The notes beneath the pieces are model-generated. The model did no database searches. It saw only the letters and a list, made by a program, of their open reading frames with translations, and was not told the origin of the DNA. The position numbers and the translations under genes are program-made. DNA of 64,000 nucleotides from Bathymodiolus brooksi (taxonomy: Eukaryota > Mollusca > Bivalvia > Mytilida > Modiolidae), in contig OY804576.1 of NCBI GenBank assembly GCA_963680875.1, positions 73,599,668 to 73,663,667 on the forward strand, written 5' to 3'. Position 1 is the first letter of the stretch; each line of letters opens with the position of its first letter. Below, piece by piece: positions 1-12,022 of this stretch.

Positions 1-436
1 TATAAGACTTAGATCTAGAACTTTTCCTTTTTATATTTTTTCTGTCACTCTTGTCTCTACTATAAGACTTAGATCTAGATCTTTTCCTTTTTATATTTTT
101 TCTATCACTCTTGTCTCTACTATAAGACCTAGATCTAGAACTTTTCCTTTTTATATTTTTTCTGTCACTCTTGTCTCTACTATAAGACTTAGATCTAGAA
201 CTTTTCCTTTTTATATTTGTTCTGTCACTCTTGTCTCTACTATAAGACTTAGATCTAGAACTTTTCCTTTTTATATTTTTTATGTCACTCTTGTGTCTAC
301 TATAAGACTTAGATCTAGATCTTTTTCTTTTTATATTTTTTATGTCACTCTTGTGTCTACTATAAGACCTAGATCTAGATCTTTTTCTTTTTATATTTTT
401 TCTGTCGCTCTTGTCTCTACTATAAGACTTAGATCT
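1..436. repeat. 60-bp tandem repeat, about 7 copies
   Basis: Seven near-perfect 60-bp units begin with tataagacttagatctaga and end with cttgtctctac. They differ by scattered substitutions (tagaact/tagatct, ttgtct/ttgtgt). The array touches the window edge and probably continues to the left. It stops mid-unit where the 36-bp array begins. Confidence 0.97.
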
Positions 437-1525
437 AACGTCACTATCTGTGGTCTCTAAATCGTCATCAAAGTCACTAACTGTGGTCTCTGACAAATCG
501 TCATCAAAGTCACTATCTGTGGTCTGACAAATCGTCGTCAAAGTCACTATCTGGCCTCTGACAAATCGTCATCAAAGTCAATATCTGTGGTCTCTGACAA
601 ATCGTCATCAAAGTCACTATCTGTGGTCTCTGACAAATCGTTATTAAAGGCACTATTCTGTGGTCTCTGACAAATCGTCATCAAAGTCACTATATCTGTG
701 GTCTCTGACAAATCGTCATCAAAGTCAATATCTGTGGTCTCTGACAAATCGTCATCAAAGTCACTAGCTGTGATCTCTGACAAATCGTCATCAAAGTCAC
801 TATCTGTGGTCTCTTGACAAATCATCATCAAAGTCAATATCTGTGGTCTCTGACAAATCGTCATCAAAGTCACTATCTGTGGTCTCTGACAAATCGTCAT
901 CAAAATCACTATCTGTGGTCTCTGACAAATCGTCATCAAAGTCACTATCTGTGGTCTCTGACAAATCGTCATCAAAGTCACTATCTGTGGTCTCTGACAA
1001 ATCGTCATCAAAGTCACTATCTGTGATCTGACAAATCGTCATCAAAGTCACTATCTGTGGTCTCTGACAAATCGTTATTAAAGTCACTATTCTGCGGTCT
1101 CTGACAAATCGTCATCAAAGCCACTATATCTGTGGTCTCTGACAAATCGTCATCAAAGTCAATATCTGTGGTCTCTGACAAATCGTCATCAAAGTCACTA
1201 GCTGTGATCTCTGACAAATCGTCATCAAAGTCACTATCTGTGGTCTCTGACAAATCATCATCAAAGTCAATATCTGTGGTCTCTGACAAATCGTCATCAA
1301 AGTCACTAGCTGTGATCTCTGACAAATCGTCATCAAAGTCACTATCTGTGGTCTCTGACAAATCGTCATCAAAGTCACTATCTGTGGTCTCTGACAAATC
1401 GTCATCAAAGTCACTATCTGTGGTCTCTGACAAATCGTCATCAAAGTCACTATCTGTGGTCTCTGACAAATCGTCATCAAAGTCAATATCTGTGGTCTCT
1501 GACAAATCGTCATCAAAGTCACTAT
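437..1525. repeat. 36-bp minisatellite, about 30 copies
   Basis: The unit reads gacaaatcgtcatcaaagtc followed by actatctgtggtctct. Because 36 is a multiple of 3, several frames stay open. The minus strand gives the acidic 12-mer SETTDSDFDDDL and the plus strand gives SDKSSSKSLSVV. Units with 1-2 bp indels (near 530, 660, 812, 1027) shift the frame, and I see no splice context, so I treat it as non-coding. Variant units recur in the same order near 634-840 and 1068-1275, which indicates a higher-order repeat of about 434 bp. Confidence 0.95.
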
Positions 1526-3880
1526 GTGAATCATCATTCTCAAAACTGTATTTGAAAAAAGGATATACAATTGAATTATACTACAAATACATAATGCATA
1601 TTGAATTATTGAGAGACTTTTGTTTAACTCATAAATTATATTTTTCTCATTTATATGGGAATGTACTTCTTATTTCCAAATCGTTATTAAAGACGGTCTG
1701 ATAAAGTCACTTCCTGAATTCAAAATAATTATTTAGACCCCCTTTTTTTTTGTAATGGCAAATTCCATGAAAAGTACTACTATAAATGAAAATGTATGCT
1801 AAATATATGTGTTAGGACAACTTAGGGGTATCGATGTTGCCTGTTTCTATAATTTTTCTATTAGAGATTAAAACTTCCGACGGTGTGATATTTTGCTTTG
1901 TTGTTCATTTTATTGCCATCAAATATTCAAAGCAAACTGCTATAATACAGAAACCTGTACAATCAGATTATTATTTTTCGTATTTGGGCGCAGAACTTTA
2001 GCTTCAATATAGATTAATGCTTTACTCAATTGTAATCAATGTTTCAGCTTTCTAACTTTAAGCAATGAAATTATCCTGTGATGTTTTACAAGGTTCAAAT
2101 GTCTACAAATTATGAGAAAATTAGATTCAGATTCGATTTTTCGTAGTCCTTTCCATTGCTCTTGATAGATCCGGAAACACAGAAACAACAAGAAAACAAT
2201 TTTACAAGAAAAGACGTAGTTATTAGTATTTTACAGTTTCCATCAATACGCGTGTATTGGACATTTGCTATGGAAAGAACAACTGTGATTTTAGGACATT
2301 GATTCAAACAGCGAAACATGATAACATAAATTTATCTTATTTGTTTTGATGTCTTTAATTTATTTATGTTATGAGAATGGTCCGACAGAGAGGGAATTTT
2401 TTTCACATGGCGTACAACAACATGCACTTACATACTGAACAGTACTTTGAAATGATATTTATGATGCAAATGTATTTTGGTTTGCACTTCTACCAAGAAC
2501 TGAAAACCTTCAAAAAGTTGAAGATTATCAGTCAGAGGCTGCACATGACAATTGAAAAAGGTTAAAAACTTATAAAGGAAGATGGTGTGATAATCTGTCA
2601 CAAGCTACATACCTCATCTGAATGTCCTTCCTGAATTCCTTCAGGAGGACTGTTTTCAGCAACTTCATTTTGTTTTTTGCAAAGATGAAGGAAGAAAACT
2701 TTATTGTGACGTTTCTCTCGCAAAGACTTGTGGACTTCATCTGAGGATCATGGGAGTATCCGAGAAGCACTGGAGTATCTGAGGATCATGGTAGGGATGC
2801 ATTATATTAGAATAAACAAAGGTTATATGGCTATATTGTTCTGTTGGTCTATAATATGAGAAGGTGCGACCTTTGAAGAGAACGGAAGTATATTTGAATT
2901 TTAATGATGTTAGAAATAAATTAGTTTTGGAATATTAAAGAATATGTTTTTTTCATTGGCTAATGCACAGACGTCGCCTACCTTTAAGATAATTTCCTGG
3001 TAGATTTTATCCGAAATTGAAGCGTACATGTTGCGAAATAACCTCCACTTTTTACGTTCTACGTTGAAAATTTTCATGACGTCAGGATTTTATAACGTTA
3101 ACTTGACAAAGTCATCAACAATATTTCGCGGCATTTTAGTTTTTGTTTGCAACTGGTAGACCTTTTCTTAACACTTTCCCACGTTTGTACTCTGGAGTTG
3201 AATTTGGTCTTTCTATTCCCGTATATGACGTTATGTACCACTATTTCCGCGCTTCTCAATTACGGTGCGCAAGTCAAACGTTGGACAAGTACCCGGTTTT
3301 AATTGAGGAACACTGGGAGCACGATGAAACATCGGAAGGTGGGAAAATAAATTAGTTCGCACAGTTTCATCTGGAACGGCTTTGGCGAGCATTGCTATAG
3401 ACTAAAATAAGTTTTCTTTATATTCCGAGCTTTAAAAAGATAGGAATCTATCCATGTACTCGGTTTTTCACTTGTACGAACATTTTCACTTTGCGGTTTC
3501 TCCAAAAAAAATATCTCTTGCTAAATTATTAGATTCGTTCTTTTTTAAGATTATGCAGCAAATATTAAAGATACCCAGTCATCGTAATTTTTCATAGAAA
3601 CATCGAAATCAAACCAAAGATACCGATATTTCCGTTCTTTTCTCAAACATAATCAACCCCTCGCTGCACCGACAAGTGCTACGTTATCTAAGAGGATTAA
3701 CATTTACTTCAAAATGATTGAAGGTGGATTAAACCCAGAAGTACCGCGGTTTTCAGAATAAAGTTACTAATATTAGAAAATATAGCAGATTCTTCAGTTT
3801 AAATGAATATGACAATCGGAAAAGATTTCAATATTCATATATGAATAGTTCATTTGGTACGGACCATATAACTTGCTAAC
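1526..3880. other. AT-rich stretch, no gene recognised
   Basis: Only short chance reading frames occur here; none has a recognisable domain or splice context. Around 3000-3140 (ending in caaagtcatcaacaatatttcg) the sequence resembles 11460-11600, so a degenerate dispersed repeat is likely there. Nothing else was recognised. Confidence 0.6.
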
Positions 3881-4165
3881 CACATCGGTTGTGTAATGGT
3901 TAGCGTGCTCGCCTCGAGTGCGGTAGATCGTGGGTTCGAGTCCCGATCGTGTCATACCAAAGACTATAAAATTGGTATTTGTTGCTTCTCCGCTAAGCAC
4001 GCAGCATTAAGGAGAAAGAACAAAGACTGGTTGACTCGGAATCAGGATGAATGTGTCCGAGTGGGGCGACATGTCTATCCACAGACTGTTGTTTCAGTGT
4101 GCTAGCACTATAGAAATCCAACTAAGCGTGTTGGTCTAGTACAAAGCGGAACTCATCATCATCTC
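3881..4165 (+). mobile_element. tRNA-headed SINE
   Basis: The head has an A-box-like stretch (gtgtaatggttagcgtg, from about 3890) and a good B box (ggttcgagtcc, 3933-3943) at pol III promoter spacing. A roughly 200-bp body follows, containing gctaagcacgcagcattaagg and tgtgctagcactatagaaat, and the copy ends in a catcatcatc run. The body is of a type I know from mollusc SINEs (memory only). It sits just beyond the 3' end of the LINE remnant on the other strand. Confidence 0.75.
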
Positions 4166-4324
4166 ATTGAAAATTAACTTGTTCTCGCCATTTCAACTTC
4201 AACTTCAATCAGGTTACTTAGTAACATCCGCAAGCAGACATCTCACTAAGGACTATATTTACACGCGCGCACAGCAGAGCCTCAAAGTTTAAAAGAAACA
4301 ACATATTTACACTGTACAAGTATA

Positions 4325-5351
4325 TGGAAGTTTAGAATACTCCCTTGACTGCCACCTTGAATGCGTCCAAGTCCGGGACGGCTATCACAGGCGTGGTAGT
4401 TGGTTCCACAGGATGATCGTTCGTGGAAAGAATGAATATTTATATATATTTATGTTTGTCCTTATTGTCTGTAATTTCCAAGCATGGCTGTGGCGAATTG
4501 ATGTTATTTCTGCCATAGTGGGGTGATGGTAAACCGGCACAGCGTTGAGGTGGTGGACTACCTTGTGCATGAGTGTTACATCTGATCTTTTTCGCCTCTG
4601 TTCTAATTTTCCCCAATTTAGATCTTTTACCATTTTCGTTGTGCTGTCAGGTTTTTTGTAGTCATGCGGCTTGTTCAGGACAAATCTTGCTGCGTTCTTT
4701 TGGACAGATTCTAATTTGTTGATGTTGCTCGTTGTATGAGGGTTCCAAATCGTTGAGCAGTATTCTAATTTTGGTCTTACAAGGCTGGTATATGCTCTAT
4801 CTTTTACACTAGATGGGCAGTGTTTAAGATTTCTTTTAAGGAAACCAAGTACTTTTGATGCCTTCTTGCAGGTTTGATCGATGTGCAAGGTGTACTTGAG
4901 GTTGTTACTGAGTTCTACTCCAAGGTATGGTTGATGGTCAACTTTTTGTAGAGTCTCTCCTTTCATTTTATAAGGGAAATCGGTCTTTGATCTTTTGTTT
5001 GTCGTTTGCATTATTGCACATTTGGAAACATTAAATTCCATTTGCCATGTGTCTGACCAGCCTACGAGTGTGTCCAGGTCTTCTTGCATTAATTAGTTGA
5101 TGATCTTTTTCTGTGTGTATAGGTCTATATATTACGCAGTCGTCTGCAAATACTCTGGCGGTGGAATGGAGATTGTCTGCGATGTCATTGATGAACACCA
5201 GGAATAATGTAGGGCCGAGTACTGTTCCCTGGGGAACTCCTGATGTTACATGGGAACACATGGAAGCCTCCCCGTCTACGAATACTCTTTGGATCCTTTT
5301 ACTGCCGATATAGCTGGAAAATTGCTGAATTGAGTAAGCATTAAGCAACAA
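4325..5351 (-). pseudogene. Non-LTR retrotransposon reverse transcriptase, 5'-truncated and frameshifted
   Basis: Two overlapping frames carry the palm and C-terminal part of a LINE-type reverse transcriptase. Motifs are SGVPQGTVLGP and INDI, the catalytic FADD, then the C-terminal region with W-x-M-x-FN-x-x-KC, YLGV, RPKLEYCS-W and the ending FFPRTI-LWNQLP. The frame breaks near 5083-5095, between the FADD part and the part starting QEDLDTLVGW, and again near 4400; after that a second frame continues (VPDLDAFKVAV) to a stop near 4336. Fingers, endonuclease and ORF1 are missing, so this is a dead 3' fragment of a jockey/CR1-like element. The clade was not determined. Confidence 0.88.
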
Positions 5352-5436
5352 TCAATCACTTCTTTTTCTTTAGACCATTTATTGTCCGTCCTTCTTCGAT
5401 TTACGGCTTCTGGTTGGCCCTTTGGTATCTTCAGTT

Positions 5437-5502
5437 TTAGTGAGCTAGCATGATATAGCTGAAAAATTGCTGAGTTGGCGTTAAACAACAATCACTCACT
5501 CA
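5437..5502 (+). repeat. Short dispersed repeat tail
   Basis: It reads gatatagctgaaaaattgct...gcgttaaac followed by a CACT/CAAT-rich run, the common tail motif of this window. A similar but worse copy lies at 5305-5352, overlapping the truncated 5' end of the reverse transcriptase. Confidence 0.7.
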
Positions 5503-5886
5503 CTTTAACTTGTCTTTTCAAGTAAATAATAAATTTAACAACTGAAGGTAAAAAAAAAATAATAATCTAATTTCGATGCTCCACTTACTGAACCACAATT
5601 CACTCGTTTGTGGTTGGGCTCTAGATTATCTTTCTAATATTTGACAAATGTGGTAAACTTGACTTCCGGAAAAAATTCACAGTATTTCCGTCTTTGGCTT
5701 AATTTTAGTGTACTTCCTGATATAAATTTGTTTGGAATCTGATTTCGAGTAATTACCTTTATTATCCACCAGTAGATTTTATATTCGTATAAAATAACAG
5801 TTGGTAAAGTATTTTATCTAGATTTTTACTGCCACAGGAGCTATTAACAAACAAACGAATAATGTATTGTGACCCAGTGTAGTCTT

Positions 5887-6012
5887 GCCTGTACTTAGTC
5901 CGAGATTCCTCTGTCGTTTAACGGCATTTATAAAGTTGCTGTAGCGTTGAACGGCTACAGTAACTTTATAAATGCCGTTAAACGACAGAGGAATCTCGGA
6001 CTAGCCTGTACT
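5887..6012. mobile_element. 108-bp hairpin MITE with 9-bp target duplication
   Basis: Two 50-bp arms (5896-5945 and 5954-6003) are almost perfect reverse complements, starting tagtccgagattcctctgtc and ending ...ctcggacta, around an 8-bp spacer. The 9-mer gcctgtact lies directly outside both ends (5887-5895 and 6004-6012), which fits a target-site duplication. There is no coding capacity. A 9-bp duplication suggests mobilisation by a Mutator- or hAT-like transposase (inference). Confidence 0.85.
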
Positions 6013-6505
6013 GTATAATACAAATCAATATAAATGAGAAGAAGAATTGAAAGCAGTCTGTTAAGAAGTGTGGACAATGTTTTATTATTGATACAAATGT
6101 CTGTTTTCTGTTGTATGCGGAGGCACATTAAACCGAATGCCGGACAACTCGGCCCGCGGACAACTCGGACTGAGACAAATCGGCCCGTAAGTGAGGACAA
6201 GTCGGCCCGTAAGCGAGGACTAGTCGGACCGTATTATTGTTTTATAATATTGTTCAATATTTATATGTGTATAATTATTGATTTATTTAAAAGACAATTA
6301 TTATCTTTTAGTGAAAATGAATTATTTATTAAATGATAATACTAAGTGACCAAAAATGTGATAAGGACGTGATTTTGTTCTCATAACATGGTCTATTACG
6401 TATCATTTACAGGAATAACATTAAAATAACAAATTAAAAATAAATAATTTAAGAAAAAAATATTTAGAGCTTATAAATTATGAAATTTCATATAAGCATT
6501 ATGTA

Positions 6506-6796
6506 TTATTTTTTGTTTGTATAAGCTTCATGGTTGTTGGAAACACCTTGTGAATCAAGAGATTTTGAAAGTTCAAAAGCCTCTTTCAATAATGGATTTA
6601 AATTGTCAGTATGTAGTCTGGCAAGATATAAAAGTGCTTGCGAATTAATAAAATTTTCAACAGGAAATCTACCAAGTTCTGCTCTCACTCCTATATTTGA
6701 GGAAGTCTTCTTTGTTCCCAGGAGATGCTTACAAAAAATCAAGTGAACTTTTTCGAGGGGTTCTATCAATAAAAGTGAAATGGTCCATGTTACCAT
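6506..6796 (-). pseudogene. LINE ORF2 C-terminal fragment
   Basis: A 96-aa frame includes EKVHLIFCKHLLGTKKTSSN, then RAELGRFPV and LLYLARL. This resembles the region downstream of the reverse transcriptase in many animal LINE polyproteins (pattern known to me; no search run). No RT motifs are present nearby. It lies inside the 6.1-7.9 kb inverted-repeat element and is probably a passenger. Confidence 0.55.
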
Positions 6797-7227
6797 TTCT
6801 TAGTGTAAACATATTTTATTAATCAATACATATGAATATAGTACAACAATAGTAATGACTATGAATTAATTAAGAGGATCCGAAAACAAGTTATTAAACT
6901 TATATAAATCCGTATCCCAAGTTTAATTAAATCTACTTTTAATAATCTCAGAAGTTAGATTACGTTGTAAGGATCAGTGAAATGATAATTGTATTTACAC
7001 CATAGGGGATGAATTGTGCAGGAAAATGAGAGGGGTTGGTGAATTGTGCAGGAAAATGAAAGGGGTTGGTGAATTTCTTAGTATAGCTCTTTGCTTTGCC
7101 CTATGGTAAACAAGAAAATAATCCATAAAAGATATTTCAGAATTTTAGGTCAAAATAGGTCTAACCAAACAAATTAAGTTTATTAACACTAGACTATCTA
7201 TCACAATCCTTGAAATGAAGTTGCACA

Positions 7228-7692
7228 TACAGTCGTCTGTCAAAAGTTTTGGGAAGCGTAAAAAAAACCATATTTTATCAAAAAATTATTGTGAAGTCAT
7301 TTCTGGATAGATTTTAACAAATTTTACACCAAAACATTCGGAATTATCTATATTTTGGTTGTTTATTTGCTCAATATGTTTATATGAGCGGTTTTTATTT
7401 GTACATAAATTTTCCATTATTGTAAATTTTTAGGATTTATTTTTAGTTGAAATACATAGGAAAATCAAATTTTATTTGTTGTGTTTATATTATGTACAAA
7501 TAAAAATCACTCATAACAACATAATGAGTAAATAACCAATCAAAATATAGACAATTCCGAATGTGTTGGTGTAAAATTTGTAAAAATCTATCCAGAAATA
7601 ACTTCACAATAATTTTTTGAAAAAAATATGGTTTTGGTTGATTATATAGAGATTTTTTTTTTATTTCCCAATACTTTTGACAGATGACTGTA
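7228..7692. mobile_element. Tc1/mariner-type MITE with TA duplication
   Basis: The inverted arms, roughly 7230-7420 and 7490-7690, begin cagtcgtctgtcaaaagt and cagtcatctgtcaaaagt (right end read on the minus strand). They are flanked by TA on both sides (7228-7229 and 7691-7692). The arms are close to 200 bp each around a short AT-rich spacer. There is no coding capacity. The terminal CAGT...TCAAAAGT and the TA duplication fit the Tc1/mariner superfamily. Confidence 0.8.
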
Positions 7693-8114
7693 TCTTTATG
7701 ATTTCCGTCAATTTTATTAAAAAAAAATAAGTAAGACAACAATAATTATTGATGGTCCGAGTAGCCTTTTCATGCAATCCGAGTTGTCTTAGCATACGGG
7801 CCGAGTTGTCTTAACATACGGGCCGACTAGTCCTCTCTTACGGGCCGAATTATTCTCGCTTACGGGCCGACTTGTCTCGGTCCGAGTTGTCTGGTACCCC
7901 ATTGAACCATGTGCCTTAAGCTTGTTGTATATAGTTTTACTATCAGTATCAGGTCTACTCTAGTACTCCAGGCCAAGGGTGTGGTGTGATACAATTGCAT
8001 GAATTTTACAAAGATAGCTTTATTACATACATTTGTAGATGCATATACTAAGATCTTAATAAAATATGCAACTACTGTCATACTCGTACTATATTGTCTT
8101 GTCAATTTACATCT

Positions 8115-8410
8115 ATTAGTTCATGTACATGTAGAATATGTAAGAAGGGATGTTCATGTAAATGAATGCAAGAGATTATCCAACATTACACTAAGACACA
8201 AATTTAGGTTTATAAGGAGCAGAGCTTTTATTGTTATTCTACATTTCACAGGGTCAAGTTCAACATTGAGCATTACACATACCATTAAATGAAATTTAAA
8301 GTGAAACGGCCCCTACCTAGCCTGCAGTTTAGATGTGCTTCTTGCTTCTGCGATAAATCTGGGCATCTTTGTTGTTATGTTATTTGGTGTATAGAATTTC
8401 CCAGATGCTG
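8115..8410 (+). repeat. Unclassified dispersed repeat
   Basis: The stretch containing gttcatgtaaatgaatgcaa and ccaacattacactaagacac recurs, diverged, at 10785-11030 (+) and 42860-43010 (-). All copies share the 'tta-g-cacaaatt' core, and two share gttatttggtgtatagaatt. No terminal repeats or coding capacity were seen. Confidence 0.6.
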
Positions 8411-9123
8411 GTTAATATCAAAATGAAAACAAAAAATGGATGAAGTAATCTTACAAAATATTGTCATCACAGTGAAAGAAACCACCGCTCGCCAAAAGCA
8501 AGAAGAGAAAAAATTTGGCGAGTACATTTGTGTAAGAACTTGACAATTCGGCGAGTTCCGATTATTTTGCACTCGAACCTGTCAACCAACTTGACGAAGT
8601 AGTTTCTCAGTCAATGATTCCGTAAAATTTTTGATTCGACAATAAAAGATGTGAAGAAATCCTTCAAAATCGTTAATAGGACTAGCGGTGCAATGTTTCA
8701 CGTCTGCCATATTGATTTCTCTTATTGATAGAAAATGCTAAAAGATGGCATTCTATTCCGAACAGGATCAAATAAAGTTAATATATACCTCCCAAAGTTC
8801 AATGCAAATGATTCAGATTATGGATTCGGTAGAGTGAAACTTGCTGATATCAAATAAAATTGGGTTTGGGTGGACTTTATATATAGTAAAAAGGTAAATG
8901 TTAAGAAATCGTAATTTTCGAGTCGGGGTCGGATTTTGCAGCAATTAATTGGCAAGTGCAATTCTAATTTGGCGAGTACAATTAAAGTCAATTTTGAAAC
9001 AACTAGCCAAAATGGCATCATTCAGTAGTTACAAACTTACAAATACAAATGAAAGAACAACTGCAGGCATCCCATCAAGTAAATACAAATGTAGTAAGAA
9101 AACTAAGCAGATTAATATGATTT
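8411..9123. other. No gene recognised
   Basis: AT-rich. The words 'ggcgagtac/ggcgagttc' recur irregularly here and again at 9880-9970, which may mark a decayed repeat. Nothing else was seen. Confidence 0.5.
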
Positions 9124-9292
9124 GCAGTGTGAGGTGTACTTGATACAGCATTATGTGATCAAGTTTATCAGTGATTTGCGACAGGTGGGTGGTTTTCTCC
9201 AGGTACTCTGGTTTCCTCCACCAATAAAACTGACTGCCATGATATAGCTAAAATATTGTTGAAAGGGGTGTTAAACAACATGACCCCTGACC
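9124..9292 (+). repeat. SINE (family B) 3' part
   Basis: This carries the family-B body: gaggtgtacttgatacagca, then ggttttctccaggtactctg, tttcctccaccaataaaact and gatatagct...ttgttgaaag with the ttaaacaac tail. The tRNA-derived head is missing (compare the fuller copy at 49893). Confidence 0.8.
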
Positions 9293-12005
9293 CAATCTGA
9301 CAATACTAGTCAGTTATTACATGTGTTATCTAGTCCATGTTGCTACTGCTTTAACACCTTTTGTGTCTTAACATACTTGTACTTGTATTTTTACTTTTGC
9401 TGTTTCAGTGATTGTCGATACATGTAATGGCACAAAGCGACAGATGGGTCTTTCGTAACATTTCCGGTATTAACCAATAAAAGGAAACCATAATTTCTGG
9501 CAGCTTTGTTGGTTTGCTGGTAGTCTAATTCCATTGATCAGTAATGTTGCTGTTTATTTGAGTGACCTTATCACGCTTATCGATCAACATGTCAAATTCC
9601 ACATCCGAAAATGCAAACGTGCTGATCAATTATGTTGTGACGAAGAAGTTGTTGCAATAGTAGCATGGACTAGATAAACATTGAATACCACATTGTCAGG
9701 TTTGAGTTGCTGGGATGGTCATAGGTATATCATCACTGAAGCGGCAACATAATCATAGACAGTACAAATACAAGGTCAATGTATACAGTAACTGTGTCTG
9801 ACTATTGGCTATCAAGGTAGAATTTCCTGGTTGTACAGGTCCAGGGATATTTGTGGCAATTTAATTTGATGAGTCCAGAGGACATTTCTGGCTATTTTGG
9901 TGAGTCCCATCATTGCAAGAATTGAATGTAAAATTTAAAACTTTGGCGAGTCCCAACTGAAAATGTCGAGTCCAAGACTCATCAAAGCCAGTTGCAAGGA
10001 TCTCTGAGGTCATTCATTGCTCTAAGGATAAAAACAATCAAAATTTATACTTCCTTTCTTATAAATTTTTTCATAAATATGTCTTCATATCCTTTTCATA
10101 AGGAGTAAATACTCCTTGCTTGAACTTATCTTATCATGAGTACATAATTTTTTCAGAGTTATTGAATATATATTTGTAATAATGATGCACAGAACTGAAG
10201 GCTCCAACTCATATAATTTTTAGATATACATGTATGATGTAAGTATATTTAGATGTACATTTGTGACATAAGAATTTGTTAAGATAAATTGCATTGTATT
10301 TAAATTCACATCTGTAAATGTAAATTGGTGTGTACATTATATCAATCATTTTATTAGGTTACAAAAATTCAGGTTATCCAGTATATATACATTTGTAATT
10401 ACATATTCAATGTTCTTGTTACTGCATTGTCAACACTTTTACTCTGTCAATTTCAACTTGAATTGATCATGAATTTTCTGAATGCCCCTTCTATATTCTT
10501 TCCTCATGTTTTTTATATGAAATGAAATGCAATGTAAACATTTAAATTCTCAATAGCTCATGTTTGCAAATACAATTTGCTCCGCCTACTTTTTGTGCCT
10601 AATCAAAGTAAAAATCCAGGCGAAATTAGGATTTTGAGATCAATACTGGTCGCAAAAACCTACACCTTTCAGAAATATACAATTGTTTTATGAAATATTT
10701 AAAATTGGACAAACATAGATGGTTTATGAAATGAAATATTCATGCTTTGAGATTAAAAAAAGTTTCTATGTCTTTCGGGGGACTATCCAACATTGCACTT
10801 AGACACAAATTAAAGTAAAGGAACAGCGCTTGTATTGCTGTTATACATTGCACAATCATAGAAATTAACATCTTCAATTATGAATATGAATACCTTAAAA
10901 TGATGGAAATGACCTCCTGCATGCAGCCAAGTAGTACTTTTTATTTCTGTCAATAAACACTACATCTAGACATCTTTGTCATTTTGATGTTATTTGGTGT
11001 ATAGAATTTCATTTCTCAGATGTGGGATTATCAACAAGTAATTGTTGAACCTGTGTTGTGCTGTGATTTTTACCTGCAGCTTTATCTTGATGTAAGTATG
11101 AAAACAACTCAAGATAAACAAATGTAAAATCTCAGAATTAAAAATCTTGAACCTTTTGGATTGTTCAAATTTTGATCTACAGTATCCAGTATTTTCGTAC
11201 ACGTGTATTCAAATATAATTCTTATAGAATTAATGTATATCATATTCGTGCCTTTTGATTGGACAAGTGCATTGTCACCTGTTTGTTTTTTATTCATTCA
11301 TAACTCGATGAATTTTTCAATCTACAAGTCGTAACTAAGGGGTTCAGCTGGAAGGATCCACCATCTTGAAAACGTAAAATTCTACATGTCATATTTACAA
11401 TAATATACAAAAATAATTAAAATGCCTACCTTGCAAACTTATTTTAGTTAAATTCTATCAAAATTAAAGTGTACACGAAGCCAAATGACGCCTGATCTTT
11501 ACATTTTAAACTAGAAGTCTTCATATGACGTCATGTGACATGTTGTTAATGTGCCAAAGTCGTCAACAACATTTCGCTGAATTTTAATATGTGCGATTTT
11601 TAGACCAGGAATATGCAAGAATACATTTTTATATTCAGTATTGCATTCATTGAAGAATTGCAGATGCACTCACAAACTTTACATAAACGTCCTTCGGACA
11701 TTTATTCAGTTTATGAGTGCATCAGCTCCGTTTACACATGCATGAACTCCTGAAAGAAGCGTTTAATACTATATTGAACTTTATCTACATTGTATATGTT
11801 GACACATGTATAAGTTCATTTTATATATATTAGTACCTATAGTTAAGATTACTGATTTAAGAGTACTATAGTCAGTTTTAATTGGACGACTTCATTAGTC
11901 CTGTTTGATTTCAATCACAGAAAAATTTACAGAAGGCAGTGTTTTTTTGTCAATATCAGTACACATGGGCACTGGATGAATTAAGAGTTTGAATTGTTGT
12001 AATCT
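9293..12005. other. Non-coding stretch upstream of the PPxY-protein gene
   Basis: No coding region recognised. 9323-9350 (tgttatctagtccatg) is partly inverted at 9658-9683 (catggactagataaaca), a possible remnant of an inverted-repeat element. 10785-11030 is a copy of the dispersed repeat described at 8115, and 11460-11600 resembles 3000-3140. Confidence 0.5.
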
Positions 12006-12022
12006 AACTTTTATAGGACTTA

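Larger units (their letters stand above)
6120..7918. mobile_element. About 1.8-kb element with long repeat-built inverted termini
   Basis: The left block (about 6121-6232) and the right block (about 7752-7917) are inverted copies made of repeated gtcggcccgtaagcgag and gacaactcgg motifs. Outside these the match continues as aggcacat on the left and atgtgcct on the right. The interior carries a LINE C-terminal fragment and a nested MITE. No transposase is visible, so it is non-autonomous or decayed. Exact ends and target duplication are unresolved. Confidence 0.7.

Noticed and set aside
547..1505. Long acidic reading frames (SETTDSDFDDDL repeats) on the minus strand and Ser/Lys-rich ones on the plus strand
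   Set aside because: A 36-bp period keeps many frames open at once. Units with 1-2 bp indels break each of them, and no splice sites or start context are seen.
3143..3355. 70-aa plus-strand frame with somewhat higher GC
   Set aside because: No recognisable domain, no splice partner, and it adjoins a degenerate dispersed repeat.
3881..3960. Possible functional tRNA gene
   Set aside because: A and B boxes are present, but the cloverleaf stems do not pair well and a SINE body follows directly.
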